Shown here piece after piece: positions 36,924-46,305 of a stretch of DNA of 64,000 nucleotides. The DNA is taken from NCBI RefSeq assembly GCF_000785535.1, contig NZ_CP007595.1, positions 62,001 to 126,000 of the forward strand, given 5' to 3'. Numbering within the stretch: position 1 is the stretch's first letter; the number at the start of each line of letters is the position of its first letter. The DNA comes from Arthrobacter sp. PAMC 25486 (GTDB lineage Bacteria > Actinomycetota > Actinomycetes > Actinomycetales > Micrococcaceae). The position numbers and the translations under genes are program-made. The notes under the pieces were generated by a model. That model made no database searches. It was not told the origin of the DNA and was given only the letters and a program-made list of their open reading frames with translations.

Positions 36924-38738
36924 CTAGGCTGGTTTCTTGCTCAGGTAGATTTCTTCCACCACAGCGTCGAAGTCCTTCATCACCTGGGCCCGCTTGACCT
37001 TCAGGGAAGGCGTCAGGTGACCCGACGTTTCGGTGAAGTCGGAGTCAACAATCCGGAACTGCTTGATGGCTTCAGCGGACGATACCGAGGAGTTGGCCCT
37101 GGTCACAGCTGCCTGCACGGCTGCGATGACGTTTGGGTGCTTGGCAGCCTCGGCCACCGTGATGCCCGTGAGCAGACCGTGCGCCTTCCCCCACTGCGGC
37201 AGCGCTTCCTCATCGATGGTGATGATGGCCGCGATGAACGGGCGCTGTTCGCCGATGACAACGCATTGGGAGACGATGGCATCGGCCCGGATCTGGTCTT
37301 CCAATAGTGCTGGAACAACATTCTTGCCGCCCGAGGTGACAATGATTTCCTTCTTGCGCCCGGTGATCTTCAGGAATCCCTGATCGTCCAGTTCCCCGAT
37401 GTCTCCCGTGCGGAACCAGCCGTCGATGAAGTTCTCGGCCGTCAGGTCATCGCGGCCGAAGTAGCCCTTCATGACGCAAACACCCTTGGCGAGGATTTCG
37501 CCGTCGTCCGCGATCTTCACGGCATTGCCCGGCAGAGGGGCGCCCACCGTACCGATCTTGATGCGCTCGGGGCGGTTCACCGTGATCGGGGCCGTAGTCT
37601 CGGTCAGGCCGTAGCCCTCCAAAATCTGCAGGCCGATGCCCTGGAAGAAGTGCCCCAGACGCTCCCCGAGGGGGCCGCCGCCGGAAACGGCGTGGCGGAC
37701 ATTGCCGCCCATGGCATTGCGGAGCTTAACGTAGACAAGCTTGTCGAAGACAAAGTGCTTGGCCTTCAGACCCAGGCCAACCTTGCCGTCCTGGACGGCA
37801 CGGGAGTACTCGACGGCGGTCTTGGTGGCTGCGGCGAAGATCTTGCCCTTGCCTTCGCCCTCAGCCTTGAGTGCGGCAGAGTTGTAGACCTTTTCAAAGA
37901 CGCGCGGGACGGCCAGAATGAAAGTTGGCTTGAAGCTTTGCAGGTCCTCGAGCAGGTGCTTGATGTCGGGGGTGTGGCCGACCTTGGCGCCGCCGGCCAC
38001 TGCCAGAACTGAAATATACCGGGCAAAAACATGCGCCATGGGTAGGAACATGATTGTCTGCGAGCCTGGCGGCACTACGCTGTCGCCAAGCACAGCAAGG
38101 GCATTTTCACTGAGTTCCACAAAGTTGTGATGCATGAGCATGCAGCCCTTGGGGCGGCCCGTGGTGCCGGACGTGTAAATAATGGTCGCCACGTCGTCCA
38201 GGCCGTTCGCCGTGCGGGCTGCCTCGAGCGTGTCGTCGGCGACATCCCTGCCTGCTTCACGCAGGACGTCCAAGCCATCGCCTTCGAGCTGCCAGACGTG
38301 GGCAAGAGTGGTGAGAGCCTCATTGTGGGCCGCCTGGCGGATAATGTTTTCGTGGGAGCCGGTTTCAGCAAAAACGCCCACGGCCTCGGAATCGCCCAGG
38401 TTCCAGGCCACCTGCGACGGCGACGATGTTTCATAAATCGGCACGGACACGGCGCCGGCAAACCAAATGGCGAAGTCAACCAGCGCCCATTCATAGCGGG
38501 TGCGGGCCATGATGCCAACACGGTCGCCTACGTTGATGCCGGAGGCGATCAGCCCCTTGGCTATGGCGCAAACGTCCGCATGGAACTCCTTGGCGGAGAC
38601 ATCAACCCACACATTGTCTTCGTTCCGCCGGGCAAAAAGCGCCGGGTTGGTGGCCAATTTCGCCTGACGGAGCACAAAATCGGTGGTGTTCATGGTTCGG
38701 GGACTGACTACCTTGGCCGGAACGGAAATCTCTTGCAC
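36924..38738 (-). CDS. Long-chain fatty-acid-CoA ligase (FadD15-like)
   Basis: An AMP-forming acyl-CoA synthetase of 604 residues. The P-loop IIYTSGTTGRPKGCMLMHHN and the A8 segment WFRTGDIGELDDQGFLKITGRKKEIIVTSGG are intact, as is LQILEGYGLTETTAPI. It activates fatty acids for beta-oxidation or lipid synthesis. The GTG start 38738 has AAAGGAGC upstream. A palindrome TTACT-N4-AGTAA, 81-95 bases upstream, is the same as that before the acyl-CoA dehydrogenase, linking the two in a regulon. Confidence 0.94.
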   Translation of the reverse strand: MQEISVPAKVVSPRTMNTTDFVLRQAKLATNPALFARRNEDNVWVDVSAKEFHADVCAIAKGLIASGINVGDRVGIMARTRYEWALVDFAIWFAGAVSVPIYETSSPSQVAWNLGDSEAVGVFAETGSHENIIRQAAHNEALTTLAHVWQLEGDGLDVLREAGRDVADDTLEAARTANGLDDVATIIYTSGTTGRPKGCMLMHHNFVELSENALAVLGDSVVPPGSQTIMFLPMAHVFARYISVLAVAGGAKVGHTPDIKHLLEDLQSFKPTFILAVPRVFEKVYNSAALKAEGEGKGKIFAAATKTAVEYSRAVQDGKVGLGLKAKHFVFDKLVYVKLRNAMGGNVRHAVSGGGPLGERLGHFFQGIGLQILEGYGLTETTAPITVNRPERIKIGTVGAPLPGNAVKIADDGEILAKGVCVMKGYFGRDDLTAENFIDGWFRTGDIGELDDQGFLKITGRKKEIIVTSGGKNVVPALLEDQIRADAIVSQCVVIGEQRPFIAAIITIDEEALPQWGKAHGLLTGITVAEAAKHPNVIAAVQAAVTRANSSVSSAEAIKQFRIVDSDFTETSGHLTPSLKVKRAQVMKDFDAVVEEIYLSKKPA

Positions 38739-38817
38739 AATAGCTCCTTTGATATGTGGGCGTGCGATCGTGTTGCTTCACTCTATCTGCGAAGCGGCCG
38801 ATCCAGCGGGAACATTT

Positions 38818-38835
38818 TGTTACTGATGAGTAACA
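38818..38835. promoter_or_regulatory. Candidate fatty-acid-regulon operator upstream of acyl-CoA ligase
   Basis: A perfect 7-bp inverted repeat TGTTACT-GATG-AGTAACA, identical in half-sites to the element at 20342-20355. It lies between the divergent acyl-CoA ligase and glucokinase genes, closer to the promoter region of the ligase. Confidence 0.72.
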
Positions 38836-38902
38836 TTATGTTGTCCAGCTCACAGTTTCAATTTGAGCAGACCGCGCCACGAGGACAACTAGACTCGAAA
38901 CC

Positions 38903-39949
38903 ATGGTCTTACCGTTCCCTGCAATTCATCCCGCAACTATTGACAGTGCCGCTTCAGGTCCAGTCCGTGGCGCTCAGCAACCTCTGGCCATTGGCATCGA
39001 CATTGGTGGGACAAAAGTTGCCGCCGGCGTTGTCAATGGTGACGGCGAAATATTGGCCGAATTAAGACGTTCGACGCCGGGACGTGACGCCCGCGCTGTT
39101 GAGCAGGTCATCGTGGAGCTGGTCGCTGAACTGGCCGCCCGCCATGACATCGGCGCCGTGGGCATCGGGGCTGCCGGTTGGATGGATCTCGCCGGAGACA
39201 ACGTGGTGTTCAGCCCTCATCTGGCTTGGCGTGACGAACCACTGAGGGACACCATGGAGACCTTGCTGCAACGCCCCGTGTTGATCAGCAATGATGCCGA
39301 TGCTGCGGCGTGGGCGGAATGGCGGTTTGGCGCGGGCCGCAGCCACAACCGGCTCATCATGCTGACACTGGGCACAGGAATTGGCGGCGCCCTGATGATT
39401 GACGGACGCATCGAGCGTGGCAGCTTTGGCATGGCGGGGGAGTTTGGGCATCAGATCATCATGCCCGGAGGGCACCGGTGCGAGTGCGGCAACCGGGGCT
39501 GCTGGGAACAGTACGCCTCAGGGAATGCACTGGGCCGTGAGGGCCGGGAGCTGGCCAAGAAGCAATCGCCCATGGCGGCAGGGCTCCTGACGGCCGTTGG
39601 TGGCAGGCACAAGGAGATCACCGGGAACGTGGTCACGGAACTTGCCCTGGCGGGTGAGCCAACGGCCATGGAACTGGTTGCCGAGGTGGGTGACTGGCTC
39701 GGCCTGGGCATAGCCAACCTGGCGGCGGCACTTGACCCGGCACTTTTCATCGTGGGAGGCGGACTCAGTGCCGCGGGGGACCTCATTTTTGAGCCCGCGC
39801 GTCGTGCTTTTTCACGAAACCTGACGGGGCGCGGTTACCGCCAGGAGGCACTTATCACGGCGGCCCAGCTGGGGCCGGTGGCGGGCTTGGTCGGGGCCGC
39901 GGACCTGGCCCGCCAACGCTTGACTGCTGACGCTGACGCTGACGCTTGA
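38903..39949 (+). CDS. glk: ROK-family glucokinase
   Basis: A 348-residue ROK kinase phosphorylating glucose. The ATP-binding IGIDIGGTKVAAGVV is near residue 30, the catalytic Asp is in LISNDADAAAWAEW, GTGIGGALMIDG follows, and the zinc motif is HRCECGNRGCWEQYAS. The C-terminus ends in an alternating Ala-Asp tail produced by TGACGC tandem repeats at 39926-39965 that continue past the stop. It is divergent from the acyl-CoA ligase. An ROK repressor is excluded since no N-terminal helix-turn-helix is present. Confidence 0.93.
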   Translation: MVLPFPAIHPATIDSAASGPVRGAQQPLAIGIDIGGTKVAAGVVNGDGEILAELRRSTPGRDARAVEQVIVELVAELAARHDIGAVGIGAAGWMDLAGDNVVFSPHLAWRDEPLRDTMETLLQRPVLISNDADAAAWAEWRFGAGRSHNRLIMLTLGTGIGGALMIDGRIERGSFGMAGEFGHQIIMPGGHRCECGNRGCWEQYASGNALGREGRELAKKQSPMAAGLLTAVGGRHKEITGNVVTELALAGEPTAMELVAEVGDWLGLGIANLAAALDPALFIVGGGLSAAGDLIFEPARRAFSRNLTGRGYRQEALITAAQLGPVAGLVGAADLARQRLTADADADA

Positions 39950-39965
39950 CGCTGACGCTTGACGG
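39926..39965. repeat. Short TGACGC tandem repeat across the glk 3' end
   Basis: About six imperfect units of GCTGAC or GCTTGAC run through the stop codon of glk and beyond. A length change here would alter the glucokinase tail and the stop position. Confidence 0.75.
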
Positions 39966-40036
39966 CTGGCCAGGGCCGCCCGGCCGCGCAAGCCTAGCTG
40001 CCCAGAAGAAGGACTAGGACACGGAACAGCGACGGC

Positions 40037-40618
40037 CTAGACGACGGCGCCGTCGCCACTGTCGTGGTCGCGGTGGTTGGGCAGCCGGTACAGCAGGTAG
40101 CCGGTGCCGGCAATGAAGGCGACAATGACGGCTATGACCAGCAGCAGGGGGGCCTGGCGCCAAAAAATGGCTGAAAAGACCAGGAATAGCGGCCCGCCTG
40201 CGGCTCCGATCCAGGACGCCATGATGGCTGGATCGGACTGGCTCAGGCTGGGAAGTTCCTCCGGAACAAACTCGCCTTCGTCGTCCTCCACCGCATAATC
40301 GCGGGGGCCAAAGTCGGAATCCCCCCGCTGCCCGGGCGCCGCAGGTTCGTGAGGTGCCGGCCCGGACAACTGCTGCCAGACACCGAGCGGATCAAAATCA
40401 GTGACGCTCTTCGGGTCATTGTTTTTCGTATCGGTGCCAGTTGGCACGCCACTCCCGGCGTCGGCGTGGGGGTCAGTGTCCGTGTCGGCGTCGGGCAGAG
40501 ACTGCGGGCTGTCCAGGAATGCGTCGTCGGGTTCTTCCAGGCGCGCCACCAGGTCACGCCACACCTCGTCGTCGTTTCCGCCGGTGTGCGGCACGCCCGC
40601 TCCGGGGTCAGATTGCAT
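40037..40618 (-). CDS. Actinobacterial acidic protein with two C-terminal membrane helices
   Basis: A 193-residue protein of unknown function. The N-terminal 130 residues are acidic and disordered (many Asp, Glu, Pro, Gly). The segment DYAVEDDEGEFVPEELPSL recurs in actinobacterial homologues of this neighbourhood. Two hydrophobic segments follow (near residues 137-153 and 157-177), with a short cytoplasmic tail. The ATG overlaps the end of the esterase gene by 11 nt, so the two are co-transcribed. Confidence 0.78.
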   Translation of the reverse strand: MQSDPGAGVPHTGGNDDEVWRDLVARLEEPDDAFLDSPQSLPDADTDTDPHADAGSGVPTGTDTKNNDPKSVTDFDPLGVWQQLSGPAPHEPAAPGQRGDSDFGPRDYAVEDDEGEFVPEELPSLSQSDPAIMASWIGAAGGPLFLVFSAIFWRQAPLLLVIAVIVAFIAGTGYLLYRLPNHRDHDSGDGAVV

Positions 40619-41369
40619 GAAGGTTCCTTCGAAAGAAGTCCGCAGACTCGGAAAAGATCAGCGGCGCGTCGTTGTCCACGGTGGCTACATGGTAACTGTT
40701 TTCCAGGGAGATCACCTGAACGTCGGTGCTGCCAATGCGCTGCTGCAGAATCTCAAGGCTTGAATCGGGAACCACATGGTCCACGGTCGACCGGAACACG
40801 ACGGTGGGTGCTGTGATGCGGGGCAGCAGGGAAATGGTGTCGGTGAACAGTTGGGACAGTTCGTGGACCGCAGCAACAGGGGTGCGGGTGTAGGCGCCTT
40901 CGCTGATCCCGGGCACCTTGATGTCATCGCCAATGGCCGGCACGCTCTTGATCACATGCTTGAGCAGCCCCGAGTACTTGGCCCGCGGGTCATCAAAGGT
41001 CAGGCCCGGGTTGACCACGGCAATGCCGGCTACGGGGTGCAGTGCTGCCACGCGCAGGGCCAGGGCGCCGCCCATGGACATGCCGGCGACAAAAACGGTG
41101 TCGCAGCGGGCGGCCAATTCCAGGTACGCGGCTTCGAAATCCCTGTACCAATGCTCCCAGGGTGTCTTGGATAATTCCTGCCAGGAGGTGCCGTGGCCCG
41201 CCAGCAGCGGCATGTTCACGGCAAAGCCGGCGTCGGCCAGGTGTTCGCTCCAGGCTCGCATGCTGACGGGGGAGCCGGTGAAGCCATGGCACACGGCCAC
41301 ACCCACCCGGGCCAGGTCTCCGCGTCCCTGAGAACGGAACGATGCCGGGGAAGCAAAAGATTGCGCCAT
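40608..41369 (-). CDS. Alpha/beta hydrolase, monoacylglycerol lipase/carboxylesterase type
   Basis: A 253-residue hydrolase close to the Est30/thermostable carboxylesterase group. The N-terminal VAVCHGFTGSPVSM provides the oxyanion-hole residues. The nucleophile Ser is in VAGMSMGGALALRV, the Asp in FRSTVDHVVPDSS, and the His in LENSYHVATVDND. It probably hydrolyses monoacylglycerols or short esters in the cytosol. It is divergent from the acyltransferase gene at 41496, which suggests a lipid context. Confidence 0.9.
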   Translation of the reverse strand: MAQSFASPASFRSQGRGDLARVGVAVCHGFTGSPVSMRAWSEHLADAGFAVNMPLLAGHGTSWQELSKTPWEHWYRDFEAAYLELAARCDTVFVAGMSMGGALALRVAALHPVAGIAVVNPGLTFDDPRAKYSGLLKHVIKSVPAIGDDIKVPGISEGAYTRTPVAAVHELSQLFTDTISLLPRITAPTVVFRSTVDHVVPDSSLEILQQRIGSTDVQVISLENSYHVATVDNDAPLIFSESADFFRRNLHAI

Positions 41370-41495
41370 GCTGGTGAGCCCTTCCTGCCGCTGTAATGTT
41401 TAGCTTTCACTAGACTACTGTTGTTAAGCCCACAGCGGGGCACAGCACTGAACCGGGATAGTTGGCCACCCGGCGCCACGAGGAGAAGCACCACC

Positions 41496-42299
41496 ATGAT
41501 CTATTGGGTATTGAAGAAGATTTTTCTTGGCCCTGTCCTTAAGGTGCTATTCCGGCCCTGGACGAAGGGCCTGGACAACCTGCCTGTGGATGGCCCCGCC
41601 GTGCTGGCCAGCAACCACCTGTCATTTTCCGATTCCATCTTCATGCCCTTGATGGTCCCGCGGCCCGTGGTGTTTTTGGCCAAGAGCGACTACTTCACCG
41701 GCCGCGGCATCAAGGGCCGGCTGACGGCCGCCTTCTTCAAGCTCACGAACCAGCTGCCCATGGACCGCTCCGGCGGCGCCGCCTCGGCAGGCTCCCTGGA
41801 CACGGGCGTTGACGTGCTTAAAGGTGGCGGCCTGTTGGGCATTTATCCGGAGGGCACCCGCAGCCCCGACGGCAGGCTTTACCGCGGCAAGGTTGGCGTG
41901 GCCAAACTTGTCCTGAGCGCCAACGTTCCCGTCATCCCGGTCGCCATGATCGGCACCGACAAGGTCCAGCCCATCGGCCGGCGCATCCCCACCATCCGCC
42001 GCCTCGGTGTCATCTTTGGTGAACCCATGGACTTCAGCCGCTACCAGGGCATGGCCGATGACAGGTTCGTCCAGCGCTCCGTGACGGACGAGATCATGTA
42101 CGAGCTCATGCGCCTTTCCGGCCAGGAATATGTGGACTCCTACGCCACCACTGTCAAGGACAAGATGGCCGCCGACAAGACTGGCAAAAACACGGCTGAC
42201 GCCGTGCGGATCGACCCACAAGCGGTCATTGCCCCCGGCGCGGTGACCGTCATTGGTGCAAAAAAGGACGAGCCGAAGCCGGAAGGCGACGCTGACTAG
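41496..42299 (+). CDS. 1-acylglycerol-3-phosphate acyltransferase (PlsC family)
   Basis: A 267-residue acyltransferase. The HX4D motif is SNHLSFSDSIFM and the phosphate-binding motif GIYPEGTRSPDGRLYRGK. Compared with the paralogue at 5005 it has a longer C-terminal tail rich in Lys and Asp. The ATG at 41496 has GAGGAGAAG upstream. It precedes aroG by 67 bases, as an acyltransferase gene (Rv2182c) lies near aroG in mycobacteria. Confidence 0.9.
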   Translation: MIYWVLKKIFLGPVLKVLFRPWTKGLDNLPVDGPAVLASNHLSFSDSIFMPLMVPRPVVFLAKSDYFTGRGIKGRLTAAFFKLTNQLPMDRSGGAASAGSLDTGVDVLKGGGLLGIYPEGTRSPDGRLYRGKVGVAKLVLSANVPVIPVAMIGTDKVQPIGRRIPTIRRLGVIFGEPMDFSRYQGMADDRFVQRSVTDEIMYELMRLSGQEYVDSYATTVKDKMAADKTGKNTADAVRIDPQAVIAPGAVTVIGAKKDEPKPEGDAD

Positions 42300-42366
42300 G
42301 AGAGCGTCGTTGTCTCATGCAATGGACTGGTTAGTGGGGCGCCCCTTTCAGGGATAGGCTTAAGGG

Positions 42367-43764
42367 GTGACTGATCTAACTTTCAACGCTGCTCCCGCAC
42401 CCGCTGCCGCAATCTCCGTCCCCGGTGCCGCCGTCTACCCAGGCCTTGACGACTGGCGCGAACTGACCATTGCGCAGCAGCCCACCTGGTCCGAGCACCC
42501 GTCCTTTGCCTCCACGGTCAAGGAGCTTTCCTCCGTCCCCCCGCTGGTGTTTGCCGGCGAGGTCGATGTGCTGCGTTCCCGCCTGGCCCAGGCCGCACAG
42601 GGTGAGGCCTTCCTGCTGCAGGGCGGTGACTGTGCCGAAACCTTCGAGGCCGCCACAGCCGACAAGATCAGCGCCCGCGTCAAGACCATCCTGCAGATGG
42701 CTGTCGTGCTGACCTATGGCGCCCAGTTGCCCGTCATCAAGATGGGGCGCATGGCCGGCCAGTTCGCCAAACCGCGTTCCTCCAATGATGAAACGCGCGA
42801 CGGCGTGACCCTCCCGGCATACCGTGGAGACATCGTCAACGGGTTCGACTTCACCCCCGAATCCCGCCAGCACAACCCCGAGCGCATGCTCAAGGCGTAC
42901 CACACCTCTGCTTCCACGCTGAACCTGATCCGCGCGTTCACGCAGGGCGGTTTCGCCGACCTGCGCAGCGTGCATGAATGGAACCGAGGCTTCACCTCCA
43001 ACCCGGCGCACAGCCGCTACGAGCGCCTGGCCAAGGACATCGACAGTGCCATTAAGTTCATGGCGTCCTGCGGCGCAGACTTCGATGCGCTGAAGACCGT
43101 TGAGTTCTTTGCCAGCCACGAGGCCCTGCTGCTGGACTACGAGCGTGCACTGACCCGCATCGACTCACGCACCGGCCTGCCATACGACACCTCGGCACAC
43201 TTCCTGTGGATCGGTGAACGCACCCGCGACCTCGACCAGGCCCACGTTGAGTTCCTCTCACGTGTCCGCAACCCCATCGGTGTGAAGCTTGGCCCCACCA
43301 CGTCCCCCGACGACGCGCTGCGGCTGATCGAGAAGCTTGACCCGAACCGCGAGCCCGGCCGGCTGACGTTCATCACCCGGATGGGTGCGAAGAACATTCG
43401 TGAAAAGCTGCCGAACCTCGTCGAGAAGGTCACCGCCTCAGGTGCCCAGGTCCTCTGGGTCACCGACCCCATGCACGGGAACACCGTCACCTCACCCAAC
43501 GGCTACAAGACCCGCAACTTTGACGATGTCATCGACGAGGTCCGCGGCTTCTTTGAGGTCCACCAGGGGCAAGGCACGTTCCCGGGCGGCCTGCACGTGG
43601 AGATGACAGGCGACGACGTCGCAGAGTGCCTCGGCGGCGCCGACCCCATCGACCAGGAAGCATTCCTGACCGGCTACGAGTCCGTGTGCGACCCCCGCCT
43701 GAACCACAAGCAGTCCCTGGAAATGGCGTTCCTCGTCTCCGAGGAACTGCGCAAGTCGGTCTAG
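42367..43764 (+). CDS. aroG: 3-deoxy-7-phosphoheptulonate synthase, class II
   Basis: It condenses phosphoenolpyruvate and erythrose 4-phosphate in the first step of aromatic synthesis. The class II (plant-like) type is recognised from QGGDCAETF, MGRMAGQFAKPRS, GFTSNPAHSRYE, WIGERTR, MGAKNIREKLP, WVTDPMHGNT and GGLHVEMTGDDVAECLGG. At 465 residues it matches M. tuberculosis AroG (Rv2178c). The GTG start has AAGGG directly upstream. It is followed by two large hairpins before the convergent pknL. Confidence 0.97.
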   Translation: MTDLTFNAAPAPAAAISVPGAAVYPGLDDWRELTIAQQPTWSEHPSFASTVKELSSVPPLVFAGEVDVLRSRLAQAAQGEAFLLQGGDCAETFEAATADKISARVKTILQMAVVLTYGAQLPVIKMGRMAGQFAKPRSSNDETRDGVTLPAYRGDIVNGFDFTPESRQHNPERMLKAYHTSASTLNLIRAFTQGGFADLRSVHEWNRGFTSNPAHSRYERLAKDIDSAIKFMASCGADFDALKTVEFFASHEALLLDYERALTRIDSRTGLPYDTSAHFLWIGERTRDLDQAHVEFLSRVRNPIGVKLGPTTSPDDALRLIEKLDPNREPGRLTFITRMGAKNIREKLPNLVEKVTASGAQVLWVTDPMHGNTVTSPNGYKTRNFDDVIDEVRGFFEVHQGQGTFPGGLHVEMTGDDVAECLGGADPIDQEAFLTGYESVCDPRLNHKQSLEMAFLVSEELRKSV

Positions 43765-43786
43765 TCCCCACGCCCTCCCACAATGC

Positions 43787-43828
43787 ACGACGGCGGCCCT
43801 CACCTTTCTATGTGGGGGCCGCCGTCGT
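43787..43828 (+). terminator. Terminator hairpin after aroG
   Basis: A perfect 12-bp stem ACGACGGCGGCC (43787-43798) with GGCCGCCGTCGT (43817-43828), 22 bases after the stop. There is no U-tract in either direction. Confidence 0.65.
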
Positions 43829-43842
43829 TGCGTTGCATGTTC

Positions 43843-43901
43843 GGGGGCAGATAAGATGATTCGCCCCTGTGGGGCGTCATCTGTTCATATTGTCTGCCCC
43901 C
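43843..43901. other. Second, nested hairpin between aroG and pknL
   Basis: Outer stem GGGGGCAGA (43843-43851) with TCTGCCCCC (43893-43901). Inner stem GATGA-TT-CGCCCC (43855-43867) with GGGGCG-TCATC (43871-43881) around a three-base loop. CACGGC/GCCGTG (43901-43919) follows directly. It may be a terminator for pknL read from the other side or a small structured RNA. The rest of the stretch to 44104 holds no gene. Confidence 0.5.
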
Positions 43902-44104
43902 ACGGCGATTGCTGCCGTGGTTATTTAACAGACACTCGGGAGATGTGGGCAGCGCACTGGCGGGTCAGGGTATTCCAACAGCCGCCCGCAAGACGTGCGG
44001 TAGGGATTCGCAAAACACCCCTGATCTCGGGATCTGCAGGAGCGTCTGTGAAAACAACCCCTTATCTGCAGGAGGGTTTGGTCTTGGCCTGCCAGCGCGT
44101 GTGG

Positions 44105-46189
44105 CTAGATGACCTGCAGGACGATCGTGGAACCTTCGGGGGCCTGTCCGCCATTGGGCGTCTGGAAGCGGACGGTGCCGAAGAAGCCACCCAACAGGTT
44201 CTTCACCTCGACATCAAAGCCCAGCGCCTTCAATTCTGAGGTGGCGGCGCCGACCTGCTTGCCCACCATGCTTGGCACATCGATCATCTTCGGGCCCATG
44301 GACAGGGTCAGGGTGACGGTGTCCCCGGCCTTCAAGTCACCCGATTCGGGGCTCTGCGCCAGCACAGCACCGGCCGGCACGCTCACACTGTTCTGCTGCT
44401 CCGGGGCAACAGCGGCGACCAGGCCAACTGCCTGCAGTGCGGCAACGGCGTCGGCCTCGGCCAGGCCTGTCACAGCGGGGACGGGCACCGGCTTGGGCCC
44501 CTTCGACACCACCAGGTTGACCGTGGTTCCGGCACGGAACTCCTTGCCCGCCGCCGGATCCTGGCTAAGCACGACGCCGGCCAGCACCTTTTCGTCGTAA
44601 TGCTCGCTCACGTCTCCCACAGCCAGGCTGCCGTCCGTGAGGGCGGTCGTTGCGGCGGCAAGGGCTGTGCCCACCAGTTGCGGCACAGGATAAAGCACCG
44701 GTCCGCGGGAGACCAGCAAGGTAATTGAGTTGAATTTGCGCACCGATTCCCCAGCCGTGGGGTCGGTGGCGACGATGAAACCTTCCGCTACCTTTTCGTC
44801 AAAGATCTCGGACGTGGGGAGTTGTTCAAAACCGGCCGTTCGGAGCAACTCAGTTGCCTGCGGGATGGTTTTGTTGTGCACGTCAGGGACGACAGCCAGG
44901 GCGCCAGGGCCAAAGCCCAGGAACCAGCCGGCCGTTGCGGCGAGCACGACAAGGAACACCACGAGCGCCGTCCACAGCAGCGCGCGGCGGCGGGGATGGG
45001 CAGGTCCCAACGTCGTCCGCGGGGTGGACGCCACCCTGACCTGTTCCCTTTTGTCGGCCTTGGCCAGACTGGCAGCCTGGCGCTTGGACAGCCTAAACGC
45101 CGGCTGCTCGTCTGCCGAGGCGGGGACCAGGGTGCCGGCGATGGGCGCGGTGGCGCCGGGTCCGCCGTCGTCCCTGTCCTGCACCATCCCATCGGGATAC
45201 AGACTGGCGGGCAGGGGGAGCACCGAAGTGGGAAAAGTGGGGGCGGAGATGACACTCGTGGCGTCCTGGACGGAGATGACTTCCGTGAAGTGGCCGGGAT
45301 TTGCGGCCTGTGGGGGAGCGGCGGCGGGGGCGCCAAAATCCAGTTCGGCGGGGCTCAGGGTTTGGCGGATGTGGCGCAAATCCTCCAGCAGCGCGGCGCC
45401 GTCGGCAGGGCGATGGTCCGGATCCTTCTCGGTCATGTAGCGGACCAGCTCATCCATGACGGCGGGCAGGCCCGGAACCAGCAGGGACGGGGCCGGGACC
45501 TCCTCATGGACCTGGGCCGTGGCGACGGCGATCTGGTTGCCGTGGAAGGGCTTGCGGCCCGTCAGCAGCTCATAGAGCATGATGCCGGCCGAATAAATGT
45601 CACTGCGCGCATCACTGCCCTGGCGCAGGGCCAATTCGGGGGCAAGGTAGTGGACGGTGCCCAGCAACTCGCCGGTATGGTTGGCGGCGTTGACGGCGTG
45701 CGACAAGCCAAAATCACCGATCTTGACCCAGCCCTGACGGGAGATTAGCACGTTCTCGGGCTTGACGTCCCGGTGCACAATCCCCGCGTTGTGGGCGGCG
45801 GCCAGCCCCTCGACAACGGGATCCAGCAGGTCAAGGGCGTGACGGGGGCTCAACGGACCCTGCTGATCAATGACCGTGCGCAGGGTGTGGCCGTCAATGA
45901 ATTCATAGACCAGGTACGCATGCTCGGGGCTGACCGCATGGTCGTGGATCTGCACCACGTGGGGGTGCGACAGGCTGGCGGCACTGGCTGCCTCGCTGCT
46001 GAGCGCCGCAATGAACGCCTTGTCATTGGCCAGGCTCGCGGGCAGGATCTTCAACGCGATGTTCCGCCCAAGCCGCAGGTCCTTGGCGCGGTAGACCGTG
46101 GACATGCCACCATCCGCCACCTTGGACAACACCAGGTAGCGGCCATCGACAGTGGACCCGATCAGCGGGTCAGCGGAGACTTCTTGCAC
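44105..46189 (-). CDS. pknL: Ser/Thr protein kinase PknL with PASTA domains
   Basis: A 694-residue membrane kinase. The kinase domain has Lys47 in IALKILP, HRDVKPEN at 139-146 and DFG at 159-161, so it should be active. A Pro/Ala-rich juxtamembrane part is followed by a transmembrane helix near residue 410-428 and four PASTA repeats (starting LAVVPDVHNKT, LYPVPQLVG, PVPVPAVTG and MIDVPSMVG), which sense peptidoglycan or lipid II. The position next to aroG and an Rv2175c homologue identifies PknL, whose known substrate in M. tuberculosis is Rv2175c. The GTG start has GGAAGA upstream. Confidence 0.94.
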   Translation of the reverse strand: MQEVSADPLIGSTVDGRYLVLSKVADGGMSTVYRAKDLRLGRNIALKILPASLANDKAFIAALSSEAASAASLSHPHVVQIHDHAVSPEHAYLVYEFIDGHTLRTVIDQQGPLSPRHALDLLDPVVEGLAAAHNAGIVHRDVKPENVLISRQGWVKIGDFGLSHAVNAANHTGELLGTVHYLAPELALRQGSDARSDIYSAGIMLYELLTGRKPFHGNQIAVATAQVHEEVPAPSLLVPGLPAVMDELVRYMTEKDPDHRPADGAALLEDLRHIRQTLSPAELDFGAPAAAPPQAANPGHFTEVISVQDATSVISAPTFPTSVLPLPASLYPDGMVQDRDDGGPGATAPIAGTLVPASADEQPAFRLSKRQAASLAKADKREQVRVASTPRTTLGPAHPRRRALLWTALVVFLVVLAATAGWFLGFGPGALAVVPDVHNKTIPQATELLRTAGFEQLPTSEIFDEKVAEGFIVATDPTAGESVRKFNSITLLVSRGPVLYPVPQLVGTALAAATTALTDGSLAVGDVSEHYDEKVLAGVVLSQDPAAGKEFRAGTTVNLVVSKGPKPVPVPAVTGLAEADAVAALQAVGLVAAVAPEQQNSVSVPAGAVLAQSPESGDLKAGDTVTLTLSMGPKMIDVPSMVGKQVGAATSELKALGFDVEVKNLLGGFFGTVRFQTPNGGQAPEGSTIVLQVI

Positions 46190-46305
46190 TCTTCCAGCTT
46201 AGGAGTTGAATTGAGCAGGGGCCGCCAGCAACACCGTGCCGGGGCCTCTTTTCGTTGAGAGCGTACTTTGGTGCGGGTTGACCGCGCCGGAATGCCCGGT
46301 CGGGT

